In this document: positions 14,052 through 29,000 of the stretch, one piece after another
Numbering within the stretch: position 1 is the first letter of the stretch
Layout: each line of letters opens with the position of its first letter
NCBI RefSeq assembly: GCF_013373865.1
Contig: NC_050470.1
Location: forward strand, 930,001-994,000
From: Monomorium pharaonis
Lineage: Eukaryota > Arthropoda > Insecta > Hymenoptera > Formicidae
Direction: 5' to 3'
Length of the DNA: 64,000 bases
Position numbers and translations under genes: made by a program
The notes under the pieces: generated by a model
The model's database searches: none
What the model was told of the DNA's origin: nothing
Seen by the model: only the letters and a program-made list of their open reading frames with translations

Positions 14052-17000
14052 AAAAAGTCTTAAAGAATTATTGTATGAGATTTCTTATATAAATGTAAGG
14101 CTAAAATGTAAAAGGCCTCCACCAGCAATATGCCATTCCTTTTTTTTTGTTGCACCCTCTCTACGTTCAATGGCTTTCTTTCCCTTATGAAAAATAAAGC
14201 GGAGGAAATAAAGTGAAGCATTCACGACCTGATTGTATCTGATGATGGTTTTCTTTCTCTGTTGCAGCCACAAGACAAAGGACGACACATTCTCGAATAT
14301 GTGTGTAAGCAGCTCAACATTTTGGAGATGGACTACTTCGGGCTTCGCTACGTCGATAAAGAAAGGGAAAGGGTAAGTGTACATTTTTAAAATTGAATAC
14401 TTAAGGAAACCTGGCTCTCGAGACGTCACACTTCCGATTTTGTTACACATCCTGTTGCTTGTCGCATCTTTACGAGCGAGTCAAAGTCGGACACACTTGC
14501 GACACGAAGTATTCGTATAATTGCAGCTTACGGTTTTTAAAAAGATGTTACTCTAGAAAATGACGGTGAACGCGTTTGCGGAAGACAGAGAGAGATCTTT
14601 GTCACGCAATTATAAATTCGCTCTACCAACACCTGGAACGGCATGGCGTGCGCCGTGCACTCCATCGTAATCGTTATTCTTAGGTCATCGATGTAATTCC
14701 GGAGGACTTAAAAATAGGCGTGCCTTGAAATACCAACTACGATTCACCGTGGTATACTATTGTACTTTGCTCACGAACACGCGTTAACGGCGAAATTATT
14801 TATTCCGCTCCTTTCCTTACCCGTAACATTTCAAATTAAAGTTTACGCCGTCGAATTTTTATCTCCAAAAAGACACGGAATTTATTATTAGATCAGGTAA
14901 ATGAAATCTTTGATGCATTTGCAATCAAACGTGTGTTGTCTACACATTTCATTTCAACAAGATGAAGGGGCGAAAAAAGTCAGTTTGTCGATCTCGAAAT
15001 AATAATAATTGTGTCGTTTCGTACGATTGATGCGTTTCAACGCATCGATCGCCGTGATTCCAGAGGATATAAATCTAATTTACCTCATACACGTTTGAAC
15101 GTCGCGAAGACCTGCAAACGCGTTAGAAATATGGATGTATTTAAATATGCGACGATTTTTGCAATACGTATTGGCGAAATTTATTTTTACATAATGAAAT
15201 TAATAATGATCGAAATTAGAGGAAAAGAGAGAGTAATAGATACGGAAATTTGCGTGAAAATTGTACACGTTTTGCATACATTCTATCGTTTTAACGAAAG
15301 TCACATCTTATTTACAGTAAGTTATGTTGTTATTAAGTCGTAATTTAGTTCAGCAAAATTCCAGAATTTTTTCACGTTTTTGTTCGCACGGGCATTCTTG
15401 AAAAACCAGTCTTGAAACGCACGTGCACTTTCACTTACTCGAATGGGTGGTACGAGTACGCTGGGAAAAGCCATTGATCTTAATTTTGATTGCCTAAGGT
15501 TTAATCCAGAACAAAAATAATGTCAGTTTTAACACAAATCCGCGAGAGATTAAAATATTACCTCTTACGAAATAGAAAAACAGTTATTTCTCATTCTTTC
15601 CGTCGTATTTAAATTGATATTTAACAAAGATGTATTTTAATTCTCTTCCATAAGAAATTATCTTCTTACTGAGAGCGAACCACACAATAGTCGTTAAAGT
15701 ACACAAAATAAACGGCGAGTACGCTCGAAACCCTACATTATTTTAGCGGAAGTATTTTTACTCTTTGTTTTTTACTCTGCGAAAAATGCGTAACCTTTTG
15801 TGATTCCAGTATAAAACAGCATCCCGCCAAGTTCTAGCCTTTTTCAGTTGAGGTCCGGTGAAATCAATATTGTCCGTCCGGACATCCGCAAACGTTTCCA
15901 TCGTCTTCTTTAAAAATTAACGCGCCGCACCCTAACCTCAGGCATCGCTCCCACTATTCTCTCGGCTCGCAATTGAATTTATGTCGCGGCTCCGACGGCG
16001 GACTTTTTAATGAAAATTGTAAAATAATCCTTCATCGCATTTTGCGCAGTGCGACAATTTCTAGGAAATTTGCACTTATACTCAATAAGCGACAATGAAC
16101 CCCGAAAGAGATACGTGTGTTACCTACAAATCCTCCGAGGATGATAAATTGTATCGTACGTTATATCGATTGTTACTGACCCGCGCGGCGTCTTGTCGAG
16201 AGGCTTTATTTTTTTTCTTTTTTTTTTTTTAATGGTGGCTACTGTAACGAGGGGCTTAAAGAGATATACGGTGGACTGTAGAGCTATTCGCTTCGCATTA
16301 TTTTCTCGAGCGGATCCACCGAGCAGTTTCGAGTGGGCGATTTGGAATTGCTCGCTGCAACTGATCCTTGATCCGATATATTATAGATTCTTAAAACTCA
16401 TCGCGTAAATCTCCGGCGTAGTATATAACAACAGCACTTTGTAGTGGCAGCAATTCGTGAACGATACATGTTCGCGTTCGCGTACAGTTCACGTACTTGC
16501 GTTAACGCGCGTCTAATGTAATGGTCACTTTAATATCTTCACCGATGTGCTCGCTGAAATGGTATTAAAACAGACGCGCAACTTCCGTCGGCGTAATTTT
16601 CCAACGGTAAATATCTCGTACGAGCGAGCGTGGGTTGTTACGAATGAATCATTAGAGGCTCTTACGACAAAAATGTTATGACGAGCTTCGTGCTTCGTAT
16701 TTTTGTTTCTCATTTTCCGCGGGGTAGTTACGCGCGAATCGGATAGCGTATACGCTACCTTGGACAAGTAACACACAGGAAACCAGATATACCATTCGAA
16801 GTATCTTAAATTTATGTTATAAACACGGCACTTATAAGCGTTAAAATACTTGTTCAACTGTAACAGTTGGTATGGACTGGTAATAAATAAATAATAAGAA
16901 TTTCTAATAATAATGACAGTAATTCTCACGTAACTTACACCTATGTATATTTCAGTTAAATATATAAATATTTGAATTACAGTTCAAGCATTTTATGTAT

Positions 17001-20000
17001 TTAAGTTAAATGCATAAATACGTGAACTGAAGAGATTTGATCAAGTTAAAAAATTTGACCAGATTAACATTTTTTTTTTCAATGTAGCATGTTTATGTAA
17101 TATGTATTATATATTTGATTTTTTTTGCAGCATTGGCTGGACCTAGCGAAAACGGCGATGAAGCAGGTGAAAGGTTAGTACCATTCGGAATTTGACAAAC
17201 GTTACCTCTCGTTTATATACGTACAGCGATCTTTAAATAAAAACTGGACCTATCGTCACCGTTATCTTTCGATAAGCAAGTTTTGAAAAAAAACGTTTCT
17301 CTCTATTCCGTTTCGAGGAAACGCGTACTGAACATTCTCCCGCCCTCGGATTGCAGCAATCATCTCATTCGCGGTTACGCGACGCGATTAGTAGCGACGC
17401 AACGGACGTGGCTGTAATCCGGAACACACAAATAGAAGGGGGCAAACGTCTTATTACGTTCCGGAGCAATCCCGCTTTGACGCAGAAATTCTATATTGCT
17501 GTAAAGGCGTTATAGTCGATCGGCCACAATGACGTTGCAGCGCAGAGAACGCAGGAACAGCTGTGACCGAAGCAGGGTCGATCGTCGTCGAGGCACAACT
17601 TTTCCCTCCCGCCCCCGATTACGTCGCGTCGGGTCGATGTCACATGAAAGTTTCAAGCAGTCGCGACCCGCTGGCCTATTCTCGTAAACTTGAACGGACT
17701 TCGGAGCAGACGCCTGTCCAAAAGCGTTGGAATACATATATATATTTTTTTATCTCTTCTCCGCCCCGAAAATTCCGCCCGACGAAACGACATAATCCGC
17801 TCGACAGAGAGATTGGATGTCGCGGGAACGGAAGAAAGAAAATAATCTTGCGCTCATCGAGGATACGACAGGAATCACGGAGATTCTTCCCTTGCAATGT
17901 TTTAATTAGATTTGAATAGCTAATTTTAGGCTAAAAAAGATATTCGTGAATCGCGAATAAACGTCTTCGTTGTGTACCGGTTGAGCTCGTAGGTAATAAT
18001 GTTAATGACGATATATTTACGTCATAAACGCATTTCTATTTTTTACAAAGCGCGCGACACGAAGTCAAAACCGATTAAACGTTATCTGGCCCGATTTGCT
18101 CGATATTCATACGTTTTGCGAAAGGTCAACGTTACAAAGACGGTTTTTCAAAGCGAGTATCTTATATCTATCGAAGGCAATGAGCCATAATGATACCGTA
18201 TCGAATGGGATCACGACCTCGCATTACGGAGGCGGCGACTTTATGTTATCATCGAGTGTAGAGCCGGATTTGCATCGGCGATGCATTTGTAATGTGTATA
18301 TATATATATAGAGTATTTGCGCCAGCTGTTCCTCTCATTTGTAAAAAAAATAAATATCCTCGCGACTCCTGCGCGATGCGAGTATCCTGCCACAGGATAC
18401 GCAAGTACGACAGGATAATCATCGTGAATTCGTGCGAAATGAGAACTTACAAATGTTGCATTTTCACATGCGAAGCCATTATTCCGCTAATGTCTCGTCG
18501 CCGTTTGCGCTTCCCGTTTCCATCTTCGTTTAAGTGTTTTTATACGCGTAGAATACTAGCAAATGCTATTTCCTTTGATATCGCGTGTATCGATCGTCGT
18601 TCCTGGAAGAGAGAAGAGATCGATATACACATATCGCTCTGTCGTAAAACTAGTTATGGAAAATGCTGTCGAATTATTTCAAAATTCATCTTACTAAATT
18701 ATAGTTACATAATTGCGATCGATCACGTCGTTACGTAATAAATATACAATGATATATATATATATATAACAGGGAAAGTTTAATGGATACGACGACAGGC
18801 AATACTTACACTGTCATATACAACTTGTGATTATACTACCTATTATTGAATACTTATACTATTAATGTACTTGTATGCTATGCGCGCGCGCACGTAGTAC
18901 ACATTCTCTCACACTCACTCGTAATGAGTTTGCACGAAGGAGATTAAATTTACATTTGTATAATTAATTCGATGAATTTGCGACCGAGGATATACCACAT
19001 ATAGAGGAGAATTATTGTATGCGTATTACTTAAATTATTTTTTATTAACTTTCCATACCTATTTGTATCCAAGTAAGTGTTAGACATTGTAGCTTGATGT
19101 TTCAGATTATATATTATTATCAGATGTATAAATTAATAAAAAATGAGTATTAGTTGTACCTGATCTTTTAAGTTTTTTGTTATCACATACAAAGCAAGAT
19201 GTAATTTGTTAAAAAATTTTACTCTATTACTCATTCTTCTCATTTATTTCATATTTTTGTCTATTACTTATATTAAGTAAAAATATAAAATATTAATGAT
19301 GTTTAGGCAACCGGCATGCATTCAACAACTCTTCCCTATAATGTAATAGCTATTCGTGTACGCGTGATAAGTTTGTGTGGAGAGAATAAATAAGGATTTA
19401 ACTTGTGTTAAATTCATCGAATTTGCAACCAAGATTATACAAGATCAAGCGCGTGGAATTACATTAAGAAGTTAACCACATGTTAAATCGCAAGTCGTGG
19501 CGTTTTTCTTGCACAACAAAAGTACAACACAGTGGTTGTAGGCGAAGACGCTAGTCCGCCGAAACATATCCGATCTTTTGCTGTCACTATGTTCCAGATA
19601 TGCACGAGATTGTGCTGTGCTTTCGCGTGAAATTCTACCCGCCCGATCCTCTGCGGTTAAAGGAGGAGATCACCAGGTATCAAGTGTACCAGCAGCTCAA
19701 AAGGGACCTGCTTTACGGACGTTTGTGTTGTACCTCCGGCGAGGCAGCGCTTCTGGTGGCTTGCATCGTGCAAAGTAAGTTTGCCCTAGGTCATCCTTCG
19801 CTGATTTTCCATCTTCGAATTTTACATCGCAATCATGTCTTAACGAAAGAAATGACAACGAAGCACGAAATCTCAAAAAAATGCTTAGATCTTAAGCTTT
19901 ACGTTTATAATGCGTCTTTGTAAACGAAAAAGACTATTGAATTTGCTCCCTCCATATATCCGTTTATCCTTTTTTATTTGCAAGAAATAAATTTTCTCTA

Positions 20001-23000
20001 AATTAAAGATTTTTTAATAAATATTTCTGATTAATAAAGAATCTAATTAAATAATTATAAGTTGGCGGATGGTTAAATGATTAGTATGACGCGGTTAATA
20101 TTATGATGATAAATATGATTTTGTATTATCTAATATTGGTTCATTTCGTGAGCAATGAACAGTGCATAGCATTTGCAGCACACATAATTCCTGTAGTTTC
20201 AGCTTCTCTGCGCTTCATGTGCCCGTTCGGTCAATTTATTCCTTTATCTCGACTTCGGGAAATCCCATAATTCAGGATTTCCTTTCCAGTGGCCTATCAC
20301 GGTCATCGTGTATCTACCCCTGTTCGTTGATCGCCGCCCGATCAATCGTGTAACACCATTCCCAATGAAATATACGGTCGTGTGGTTTTACGTTTATTTT
20401 CTTTGAAGTTTATTCAAAAAAAGATCTTTGCTAATGCCTCGAATCTGTCAGCGTCTCTCGTAAAACGCGATAAAGTCTATTACGAAGTAGAAGCAGTTGA
20501 ATAATGGGCTGTTCAAATACAGGGGATTAATCAATTTCGCTATTAGACTGGTTAGTGTCGGAGTCGGGTATTCAGTTTTAATGAAATTGTAATCGATGGT
20601 ACTTTTAATACACATCTGTATATGCCGTTAAATTTAGTTCCGCGTGATTTAGCGATGTAACTATTTACGGAATCTCAGACCGATCGAAATCAATCTGGAA
20701 AATAAGGTCCGGAGAGTTGGTGTTCTTTCTTACATAAGGACATACCTTCTTATATAAAGATTCCACCTTTTGTTTGTCTTGCGATCTCGTTATCGGGAAG
20801 TACGTATAACCATCCGGTCCAATCAATGACCCGCCACTTTCTACCGTAGCCGATCGTGACTCTTTGTATTAAAACTTCGGTCGTCGACCATCAACTCTTA
20901 GACCGTTCACCTTTTAGCGAACCGTAGCTGTAACTGCAAAAACTATTTGCTCTCGGATAGATCTTTTTGCTGACCTTGGCGATAGCTGTTCTTATGTTCC
21001 TCGTAGCGGAACGCGATCGGCATGCGATTTCCCCGATTTGCTAAAGTAAGCCGTTTTTCATGTAGATTCCACGTACGTTTTTCGCGTGATAAATGGCTTT
21101 CTTTACACAGACTTTTCTCATCAATTCGGGAAGGAACTGCCGTGGATTAGTTTGATATTTCGAGAGATTTGTTTGCTTTCCCTGTTATTTGTCTTTGACA
21201 TCCGGTTCAAGCAGCGCTCATTTCTCCATCGTGAACGATTTATGTCCAGTCGTCCGCGCCCTGTTGCGATGTGAGTAATATACTCGCGATGAATGCCGGT
21301 CACTTTTCTAGATAACCGTCATGCGATCATCATCTCAGAGCGTACTCGATAATTATTCTCGTCGAGCATCTCTTTTTTGATGCAAGGGTTTTTCAAAAAG
21401 GTAACATTTTTACATTGTACACGGAAAGTTTTTTATCAAAGTATCTAAGAATTTAGTTTGACGCTAATCTGAAAATAATTTTGTCGAATCATTAAAATAA
21501 ATGTAAAATGAAAACAAAAAGTTTTGATATTCCAACAACAAACTCTCTCGCTCGAACATTCTACAAAATTATTTTCAGAACTGTTACTCGGTTAAATTTT
21601 AATAGCAACTGTGTTCTTTCCATAGTACTATAGTTTTCCGGTATTTTCCTATCGAGATAAATAAAATGAATAAATTCTGCGTGTGTATTTATGTATGGAA
21701 TAAGGAATGAGAAGAAACTCACGATTGATATTTACGAGACCGCTTTTCTTTCTCGAATTCTCAGGTGAATTGGGGGATTACGATCCCGAGATCCAGGAAG
21801 GGAACTATATTTCCGAGCACAAATTACTGAAGACCCAGACGCCGACGATCGAGGAGAAGGCAATGGAGTTACATCAGACTCAGTTGAAAGGGTTCACGCC
21901 GGAACAGGCGGAAAACTACTTCCTTAGGATAGCCTCGCAATTGGATACATACGCGGTCGATCCACATCCGGTCAAGGTAATTTTCGTTATCCTTGTAGCA
22001 ACGAGTGAGTAATGCCAAATGAATTTCAAATCAGAAACTCATTCTTTGATGCGCTTTTAACCTGCTTGCGAACATTAACGATATCACTAACAGAACCTGG
22101 AGAAACTTGGTATTTGAACTTGTATCGAACAAAAGTCTCGAGGGAACCGGTCTCAATGTTGTCTCAATCGTAGCCGTGAAGTAATCGTGACCAACAACAA
22201 TGTGGACGACAACATTGTCGTGGAACAAACTTGAACGTTGCTAACGGAGTTGATAGCGTGACCAACTCGAGTGAACTCTCATGGTCGTTTCCTTTCGTGA
22301 TGCTAATGACGCCCTTCTTTATTTCCGGCAATATGTTTCAATCGGTTAGCGACGTGCCGTTGTCCTTTGACGAAATTTCGTACCGATAATCGTTGCTTCT
22401 TACGCGACTCTTTACGAGTAGCGTTCGTTTGAAAATTCAAGATTGACCGATTTATTGGCGTAACGGAATGCGATCGCGCTTCCGATGACCCACTTTTCTC
22501 AATGATAGATTCGAGTTTTTAATTATTTGTTTTGCAATTACTTGGACTATTATTAGAAGGATTAAAAAAAAAGCTTTCACTCGATAGCTTCATTAGAATG
22601 CAGCAAAAGTGCATCGTTTATTTCATCCTTATCAAAAATGCAGATCGCAATCCGGGCGCAAGAATAATGAGGCTTCGCTGCGAGTTTCGAGATCGATGAA
22701 CGTGGATTAATAAATTTAAGGCAGCGGCCGAGTGTTGCCGTATAGGTAACGCGGATAAAAGTCGTATATCTCGTCTATGTCGATAAGAGTTTATAACCGG
22801 TTTATCTTCCTCGCAAGAGAACGATCGCGCTTTGTGTGTTCGTTTCATAAATCGGCGACCCTTTTTTTACTTCGCCACGATATCCGTGATACTTCGCCGT
22901 TTTGGAACGTTCAAGTATATACCTGGATCTATAATTACATTTATTATTTGTGATAACTAAATATTCTCAATGTTACAGTATTATTTTTGTATGTTTGTTG

Positions 23001-26000
23001 TTTAAAACACGAGTTTCGCGATTCGAGCATTACAAAATTCAATATAAATATTATCAATGTAAGCTAACCGCGTACATTACATTGAAGTACCAGATACGGA
23101 TTTCCATTTGTTCGTGCATCATTGAGCTCGTATTTAATTTGCAATAATTTCGATTCGCGCGGACTATATTTTTCATTGGACGGTTCCGCAAGGTTGGAAA
23201 CGTTCTCGAAGATAACCGATTCTAGCTGCCATTGACATCTCCTCCAATATCGCAGAATATGAAGCAGCGTTCGTCGATATTCAAACGAGGAGCAAACCCT
23301 TCCGCGGGATTTCCTCAAGAGCGTATCTCCATTATACCTCGCCGACAACGGATTGAGGATTCGTTCGTAACATCTTTATCCGATTGTTACCACGATACGT
23401 ATCAACTCGCGTACCTAAAGTAGCCTCTCAACTTGTACGAATCGAGTAGTGAACGTTTTAGAGTTGCAAGTTATCGGTAGGGAGTATCCACGTATTATAC
23501 ACTTAAAAAAAAAATGATTTGTTGTAACAAATAATTTAATTGAAATACATATATCTAAAAACAAAATTATTCAATGATTATAAACAATTTTTTTTGTTAA
23601 CATAAATTTCACAGGTGCAACAAAATATTTGATTGCTGTTAAAAAATGCCTCAACTAAACAGCTTTTGCTGAAAGCACTAAATTCTTTTTCTGTTACAAT
23701 GCAGTTAATGTCCCGCGTTATTTATTTATTTTTTTTTTTTTTTATTCGAAATGTGACAATTTTCTTGCAACTTATCTCAAGTGACGAAACGAATCCAACA
23801 CGATAATCTAACGATGAAATGCCTTTCAATATTAGCTCGCGATGCATTTTCAGTGCTGCTAGAGTAATGCATTGTCTAATTAATGTCTCAATCGATCGAT
23901 ACGCCCATTGAAACCACCGGCGTTATCTTCGCCGGGACACTCTTGCTGACAAATAAACTATGATACACAAGCTACTCGGCGAACTAACAATCTCATGTTT
24001 CGTATCGCTTGCGAGGAAAAACAAGCCGCTATTATTCGTCACGATGCATTCATTGCACCCTCGCACGAGACGACGTGGTAGCACCTGTCATTTATTGGTT
24101 TTTCACTTCCTGGCTGCACGGCGACATTTTCGCTGAGGAAATAATCGCGATCCACAGTTGCGGCCGTCTTCCGTTTAAGGGAAAACGTCACTTTTATTAT
24201 GGCATTGAGCCATTTTCTCACTTACTCGAGAAAGGGTGCCACACTATGTAAAGTATCTATTTCACGCGCCGAACGTTCGTCCCATTGGCGATCGCGATGT
24301 ATGAAGTGCACTTGTCGGAAATGGTGCGACGATAAGTGATGTATTGAATAAATTAAATTTAAAAGAAAAGACTCGTAGAGAAAATGGCCCGGAGAGTGAG
24401 AGACTATTACAAATAGATATATAACGATTGCGGGTACTTTTAATAAAAAAGTTTTCCGCGTAATTAGTCGCATCTGGGACAGTAATTATACGTACAAATT
24501 GTTTTTCCTACGTTATCAGTCGAAACCTAACAATAATTTCCGAGGTAAATTAAAAGAGATGATATTACGATTGGATTTCACGATAATCCTTCGAAATATG
24601 GCGAATGCATTAACTAAATGGGAATTTCTTAAATTTTTTTGCATTATCTCGCGTAACGTTCCTGCCCACATTGCGATTCTATTTTCTGATAAATACGTTT
24701 TGCACGTCACATTTATACAGGACCCCGACAAGAGCACGCAGCTTCATCTGGGCATTAACCACTGTGGAATCCTGACGTTCCAAGACTCACGGAAGATACA
24801 GCATTTCCGCTGGTCGGAAGTTCAGAAGATCAATTTCGAAGGGAAGATGTTTATCGTGCATGTGACGATAAGCGAGGTAAACACATTGATTAGATACTAT
24901 GATCGGACGAAAAGAATAGACACGATATTTCACATATGATAATTAAAATTTTTCAAGTTTTCCAAGAACACTACGTTACGTAAAAGTATTTCGTAACATT
25001 GCACGATTTAATTGCTAAAATTAAGAGGTATTATAACATTATATGGAAGATACAATCGGGAATATTATCTAGTGAAACGTGGCTTTATTATCCTATTAGC
25101 CTAGATGTATCATGCGATGCGTTGCATGAGCTTCCAAACGTAAACGAAGATCCTTAAAACTGTTCGATTGTAACGTCCGTCGAATTTGTAGTGTTCGTTC
25201 AATTCTGAATGTTAAACGCACGACCAGCCCTTTTGTCGCGTTAGATTTTTGTCGGAATTATTAAAAACCGCGTTTCTCATATCACTTTTACGCAAGACAA
25301 GGTTCAGAGTTTCAAGCCCTTGAAAGAAAAAGCCCTTCGTCTTATCTCAGCTTCTAATTTGTAATTACAAACGCTGTACCCTACTATGTTACGATAACCG
25401 CACGTAAGAATGCGCGCTCTCGTCCGTGCATGACCCGCTCGCGTGCAGCGTATGTGCGTGCGGTATGTGCATGTGACGTCAGACACTACGTGATTGTAAG
25501 TTAAGTAATCCTATTATTTCTCTCTGCTCTCTGCTGGACTCGCGCAGGACGTGAGGACGAAGGTGAGTTAGAGAGCGATTTTAATCGCTGAATTCTTAAT
25601 ACAAGGTTTAATTATCACGAGTACAACGTAGGAAAATCGGAAGCTAACATGTCGAAGGGGAAAAAACTCAAACATTTTCTGTGCATGTTTATATGATTAT
25701 ATCCGGTATTTTATCAAAATATCGGAATAATACAGATGCTTTTAGGAGATGCGTATCTCGTGACTTACGTCGCCTTGCGAATAATAAATCTTTCTTATCT
25801 CACGAACATCCCCTCCGTTGCCTTCGTATTCTTTCTCGGTGCTCATAAAACCACGAATAAACAGCTGTCTTTGTCACTTCGAAACTGTACATTTTGCAGG
25901 ATATTCATTTCACTTTCAAATTTGAAGTTCCGGCGACGAAACGTAACGAATCGCGTTCTCTAAACCGATAATATTCATACACTTCATTTTGCAATCGCAC

Positions 26001-29000
26001 AAACGCGACGTGATATTGCAATATTCTCGAATGAGTGGTTATTATGTAGTCGTTTGAGAATATTAAAATATCGCTTATCGGAGCAATTTAAAGTTCGCTT
26101 ATTTTTATCATTTTTTTTTTCGCTTATTCGTTTTGCCCAGAGAGCAAAAATGATCTTTGTTGGCTTTTATTTTGCGGAAACGCGGACATTTGCTGACATA
26201 ATGCGTATAATAATGACACCAAGGTAGGATATTTCTCGAGCGTCTTCGTATATTTGCAATTTTCAGAAAAAGCATCTCGTCGGGTTCAAATGTCCCACGG
26301 CAACAAACTGTCGTCACGTGTGGAGGTGCGCCATCGAGCAGATGCTGTTTTTTACGTGAGTACCTTTTCACTCGTGTTTCCCCTAAAAGCACGTATGAGA
26401 TTTACCGTGTTTTACACCGCATGGCGTTTCCGCTGCTTACGAAGAAGCTTCCATCCGTGTTTTCATCCATGCTCCGCTACGTTGATTCCTGTACACTGAT
26501 GACTCAAATGCGCGCAAAGAATGCTTACATTAAAAAAAAATTATTATAGTGAAAAGAAGTAATTAAAATTAAAAAAAAATAATTCGTGAAACTAGATCGA
26601 TATGTGAACGAGAAAAAAATGAGTTTTATTCGGTCAAAGCGAATATCAATGCCTCCCTAATAATATTTTTTACTTTTAGATCATCGTGTGATTTTATATA
26701 CATTTTCCAATTCTCGATTAAATAATCGGCATGCAGTTTATGGAACTGGAAAATTTACGCAGATATAGATTCACGCAGAAAATATTATATGTATTGCCTT
26801 ACGGGATCTGCAAAATCCGCTTTGACCGAATAAGACGCATTTTTTTTATTTAAAATTTAAAATTTAAAACGTTTTCTATTTTATAATTTTATCTCTGAAT
26901 CTTCCGAGGTTTCTTGTGCGATAACGCTGGTTATGATATCGTTGTGCGAAATTACAGAGTTGCGTATTTATTTGATAAATACGAAACGGCTAGTCTCTAG
27001 ACCGATCACTCGCAGACCTTTAGTTCCCCGTGGTAGATAGAAACTTGGGCGAAGAAATTTGCAAAGTATCTTCCAGTGCGGTTTTGCATTTTGCCCGCGT
27101 TGTACGTGCGGCTTTTCCGAAATTTCCGAGATAAGTAATTGAACGAGGACCGTAAAAGTGGCTCCGGCGTTGCTGTAAAAGATGCATCCCCGGAAATATC
27201 GCTGGCACTTACACACACAGTTTATGTATGTTACTATCGCGCGGTCAAATTTAATGTTTCTACCGTGAGCATTGATGGACCCCCGAACGAATGCTCGTGC
27301 TTGTAGAAGGTTGTTTTGATGACGAGCGTATCGTCTCAATACATACGCGGTATATTTATATACAGTGAGGCAATTGAAATTTTATGAGTGTCACTTAAAC
27401 TGAGACACTAAAAATGCACATCTCTGATGTACAGTCACGTGGCTCCGCAATTGTCCGAGATCAAAGTTGCTTTGGACACTTTGTCGTTATTCGCAAATAT
27501 CATTCTATATCGTTTCAATCAACTTTGATTATAGTGCAACGTATTATTTTCGAACAAAAGACAACGCGATCTGGAATTAAGGCATCTGTGACATTATTTG
27601 TGAATTATTTAATACGTGAAAAATTTAAAACTTAAATTAATTAAATTTCTCCTAGTAGAAACCCGACACACACCTTGAAATTTTCTTACGAGAACGGAAT
27701 TGTTAGATTTGCCTAATATATTCCTCTTTACGTGAAATTCCGTCGAAAGATGAAGATTTGTAAGTTTTCGTGATTACAATAAAAACAGAAGAGCAAAGGT
27801 TATTGGAGGGCCGCACGCGATCTTGACATTGGTCGAATTTACTCGTAAATTAAAATACACTTATCCGAGCATCTCAAGTGCACAGTAGAGAAATAGTAAA
27901 CAAGTTAAAATTGCCAATGAATGGCAGTTGTCTTGTCGCGGTAATTTGGCCATCATCCAGATAATTAAAGTACAGCTGCAACTTTGACGCCTGCCACAAG
28001 ACGGAGAATACGCGACGGAAAATCAATCTGTGTTGTTTCAGCTTTAATTGTTAACTTTTTCGCCAAGAAAAATACATTGACGATAAATACAGAGAACTGT
28101 AACAATCTATAACGAATAGATTGAGAAACGTTCTCGTATCGTTCAAACCACCGTGTCTGGAACCAAACGCGAAAAACGGTTAGAGGAGATCAATTAGACG
28201 GAGATATTACCCAAGGGAGAATCGAATTCCTGCGGGTTACCGAAATTCGGTGAGTTAGCCCGCAGCGGCGAACGCGGCGACTTCGATCGCGGGACTAGCT
28301 TAATTCCGTTCGGCAAATTTATGCGAGCATAAATCTTTCGCGCTCGGTTGGATTTCCGGCGCGAGCGAAGGCCTACTCTCGATCTTTTCGCCGCGTCTAT
28401 TCGCGCGGTGCCGCCGGCATGAATGAAACGAGCGGATTAATTGCGTCTGGCGACGTTCTTTTCGCACGGGCTCAGAAGATAGACGCATTCAGAAGCGTTT
28501 AATCGCGGTGACGGTTGATCTCGAATATTTAAATATAATTATTGGTTGTCGATTATACGACATGGAACACAGTGCTCTCTGAATCTCATAGGGTGAAAAC
28601 TTGAGCTTGTGCAATTATTCGAGTGCTTTACTTTGCACTCTAGGAAAGTCAAAATTCATTTCTGTAGGACCGCATAGGACTCCTGTAGGAGTGACTTATC
28701 ATTTTTATTTAGAGCGGTAAATCGCACTTGAATAAGTGTGCACAAGTTCACCTTTCACTCTACGGGATTTAGAGGGTAGCATTACGAGTAATTTTTAACG
28801 ACCTGACTGTGCGCAGCTTACCGAGGGCGTCGGACGCGCCGGTGGTGAGTGGTGGCTCTATCTTCTCGTGGGGATACAAATTTAAATATACCGGAAGAAC
28901 GGAGAGGGAAGTTTTGGAGGAGGCAGGACCACTCCGGAAGGAGGAGCCGCCGATACAACGCTGTCAGTCGACGTGCTTGAGAAGAAAAGCCAGCAGCGTA

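Larger units (their letters stand above)
4792..14267 (+). other. Intron 1 of the FERM gene (9.5 kb)
   Basis: No coding exon is supported. It holds a dispersed repeat copy (5314-5708), a palindromic element (5760-5962), a perfect hairpin (7911-7973), a short CA tract near 11937, a perfect 14-bp palindrome around a GGCGCGCC site near 10773 and a GA microsatellite just before exon 2. A long first intron often carries enhancers, but none can be pointed to by sequence. Confidence 0.6.
26356..28816 (+). other. Intron 8 of the FERM gene
   Basis: About 2.5 kb. Two inverted-repeat elements lie in it (26613-26847 and 28568-28781); the second ends 35 bp before the acceptor of exon 9. No coding exon is supported between them. 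Confidence 0.55.

Noticed and set aside
18292..18738. 148-codon plus-strand frame in FERM intron 3
   Set aside because: No matching splice phases with exons 3 and 4, no homology, and the exon 3 to 4 junction already gives the conserved FERM sequence.
24499..24720. Upstream extension of FERM exon 6
   Set aside because: The frame is open, but the acceptor at 24720 and the phase from exon 5 place the border exactly at GAC CCC.
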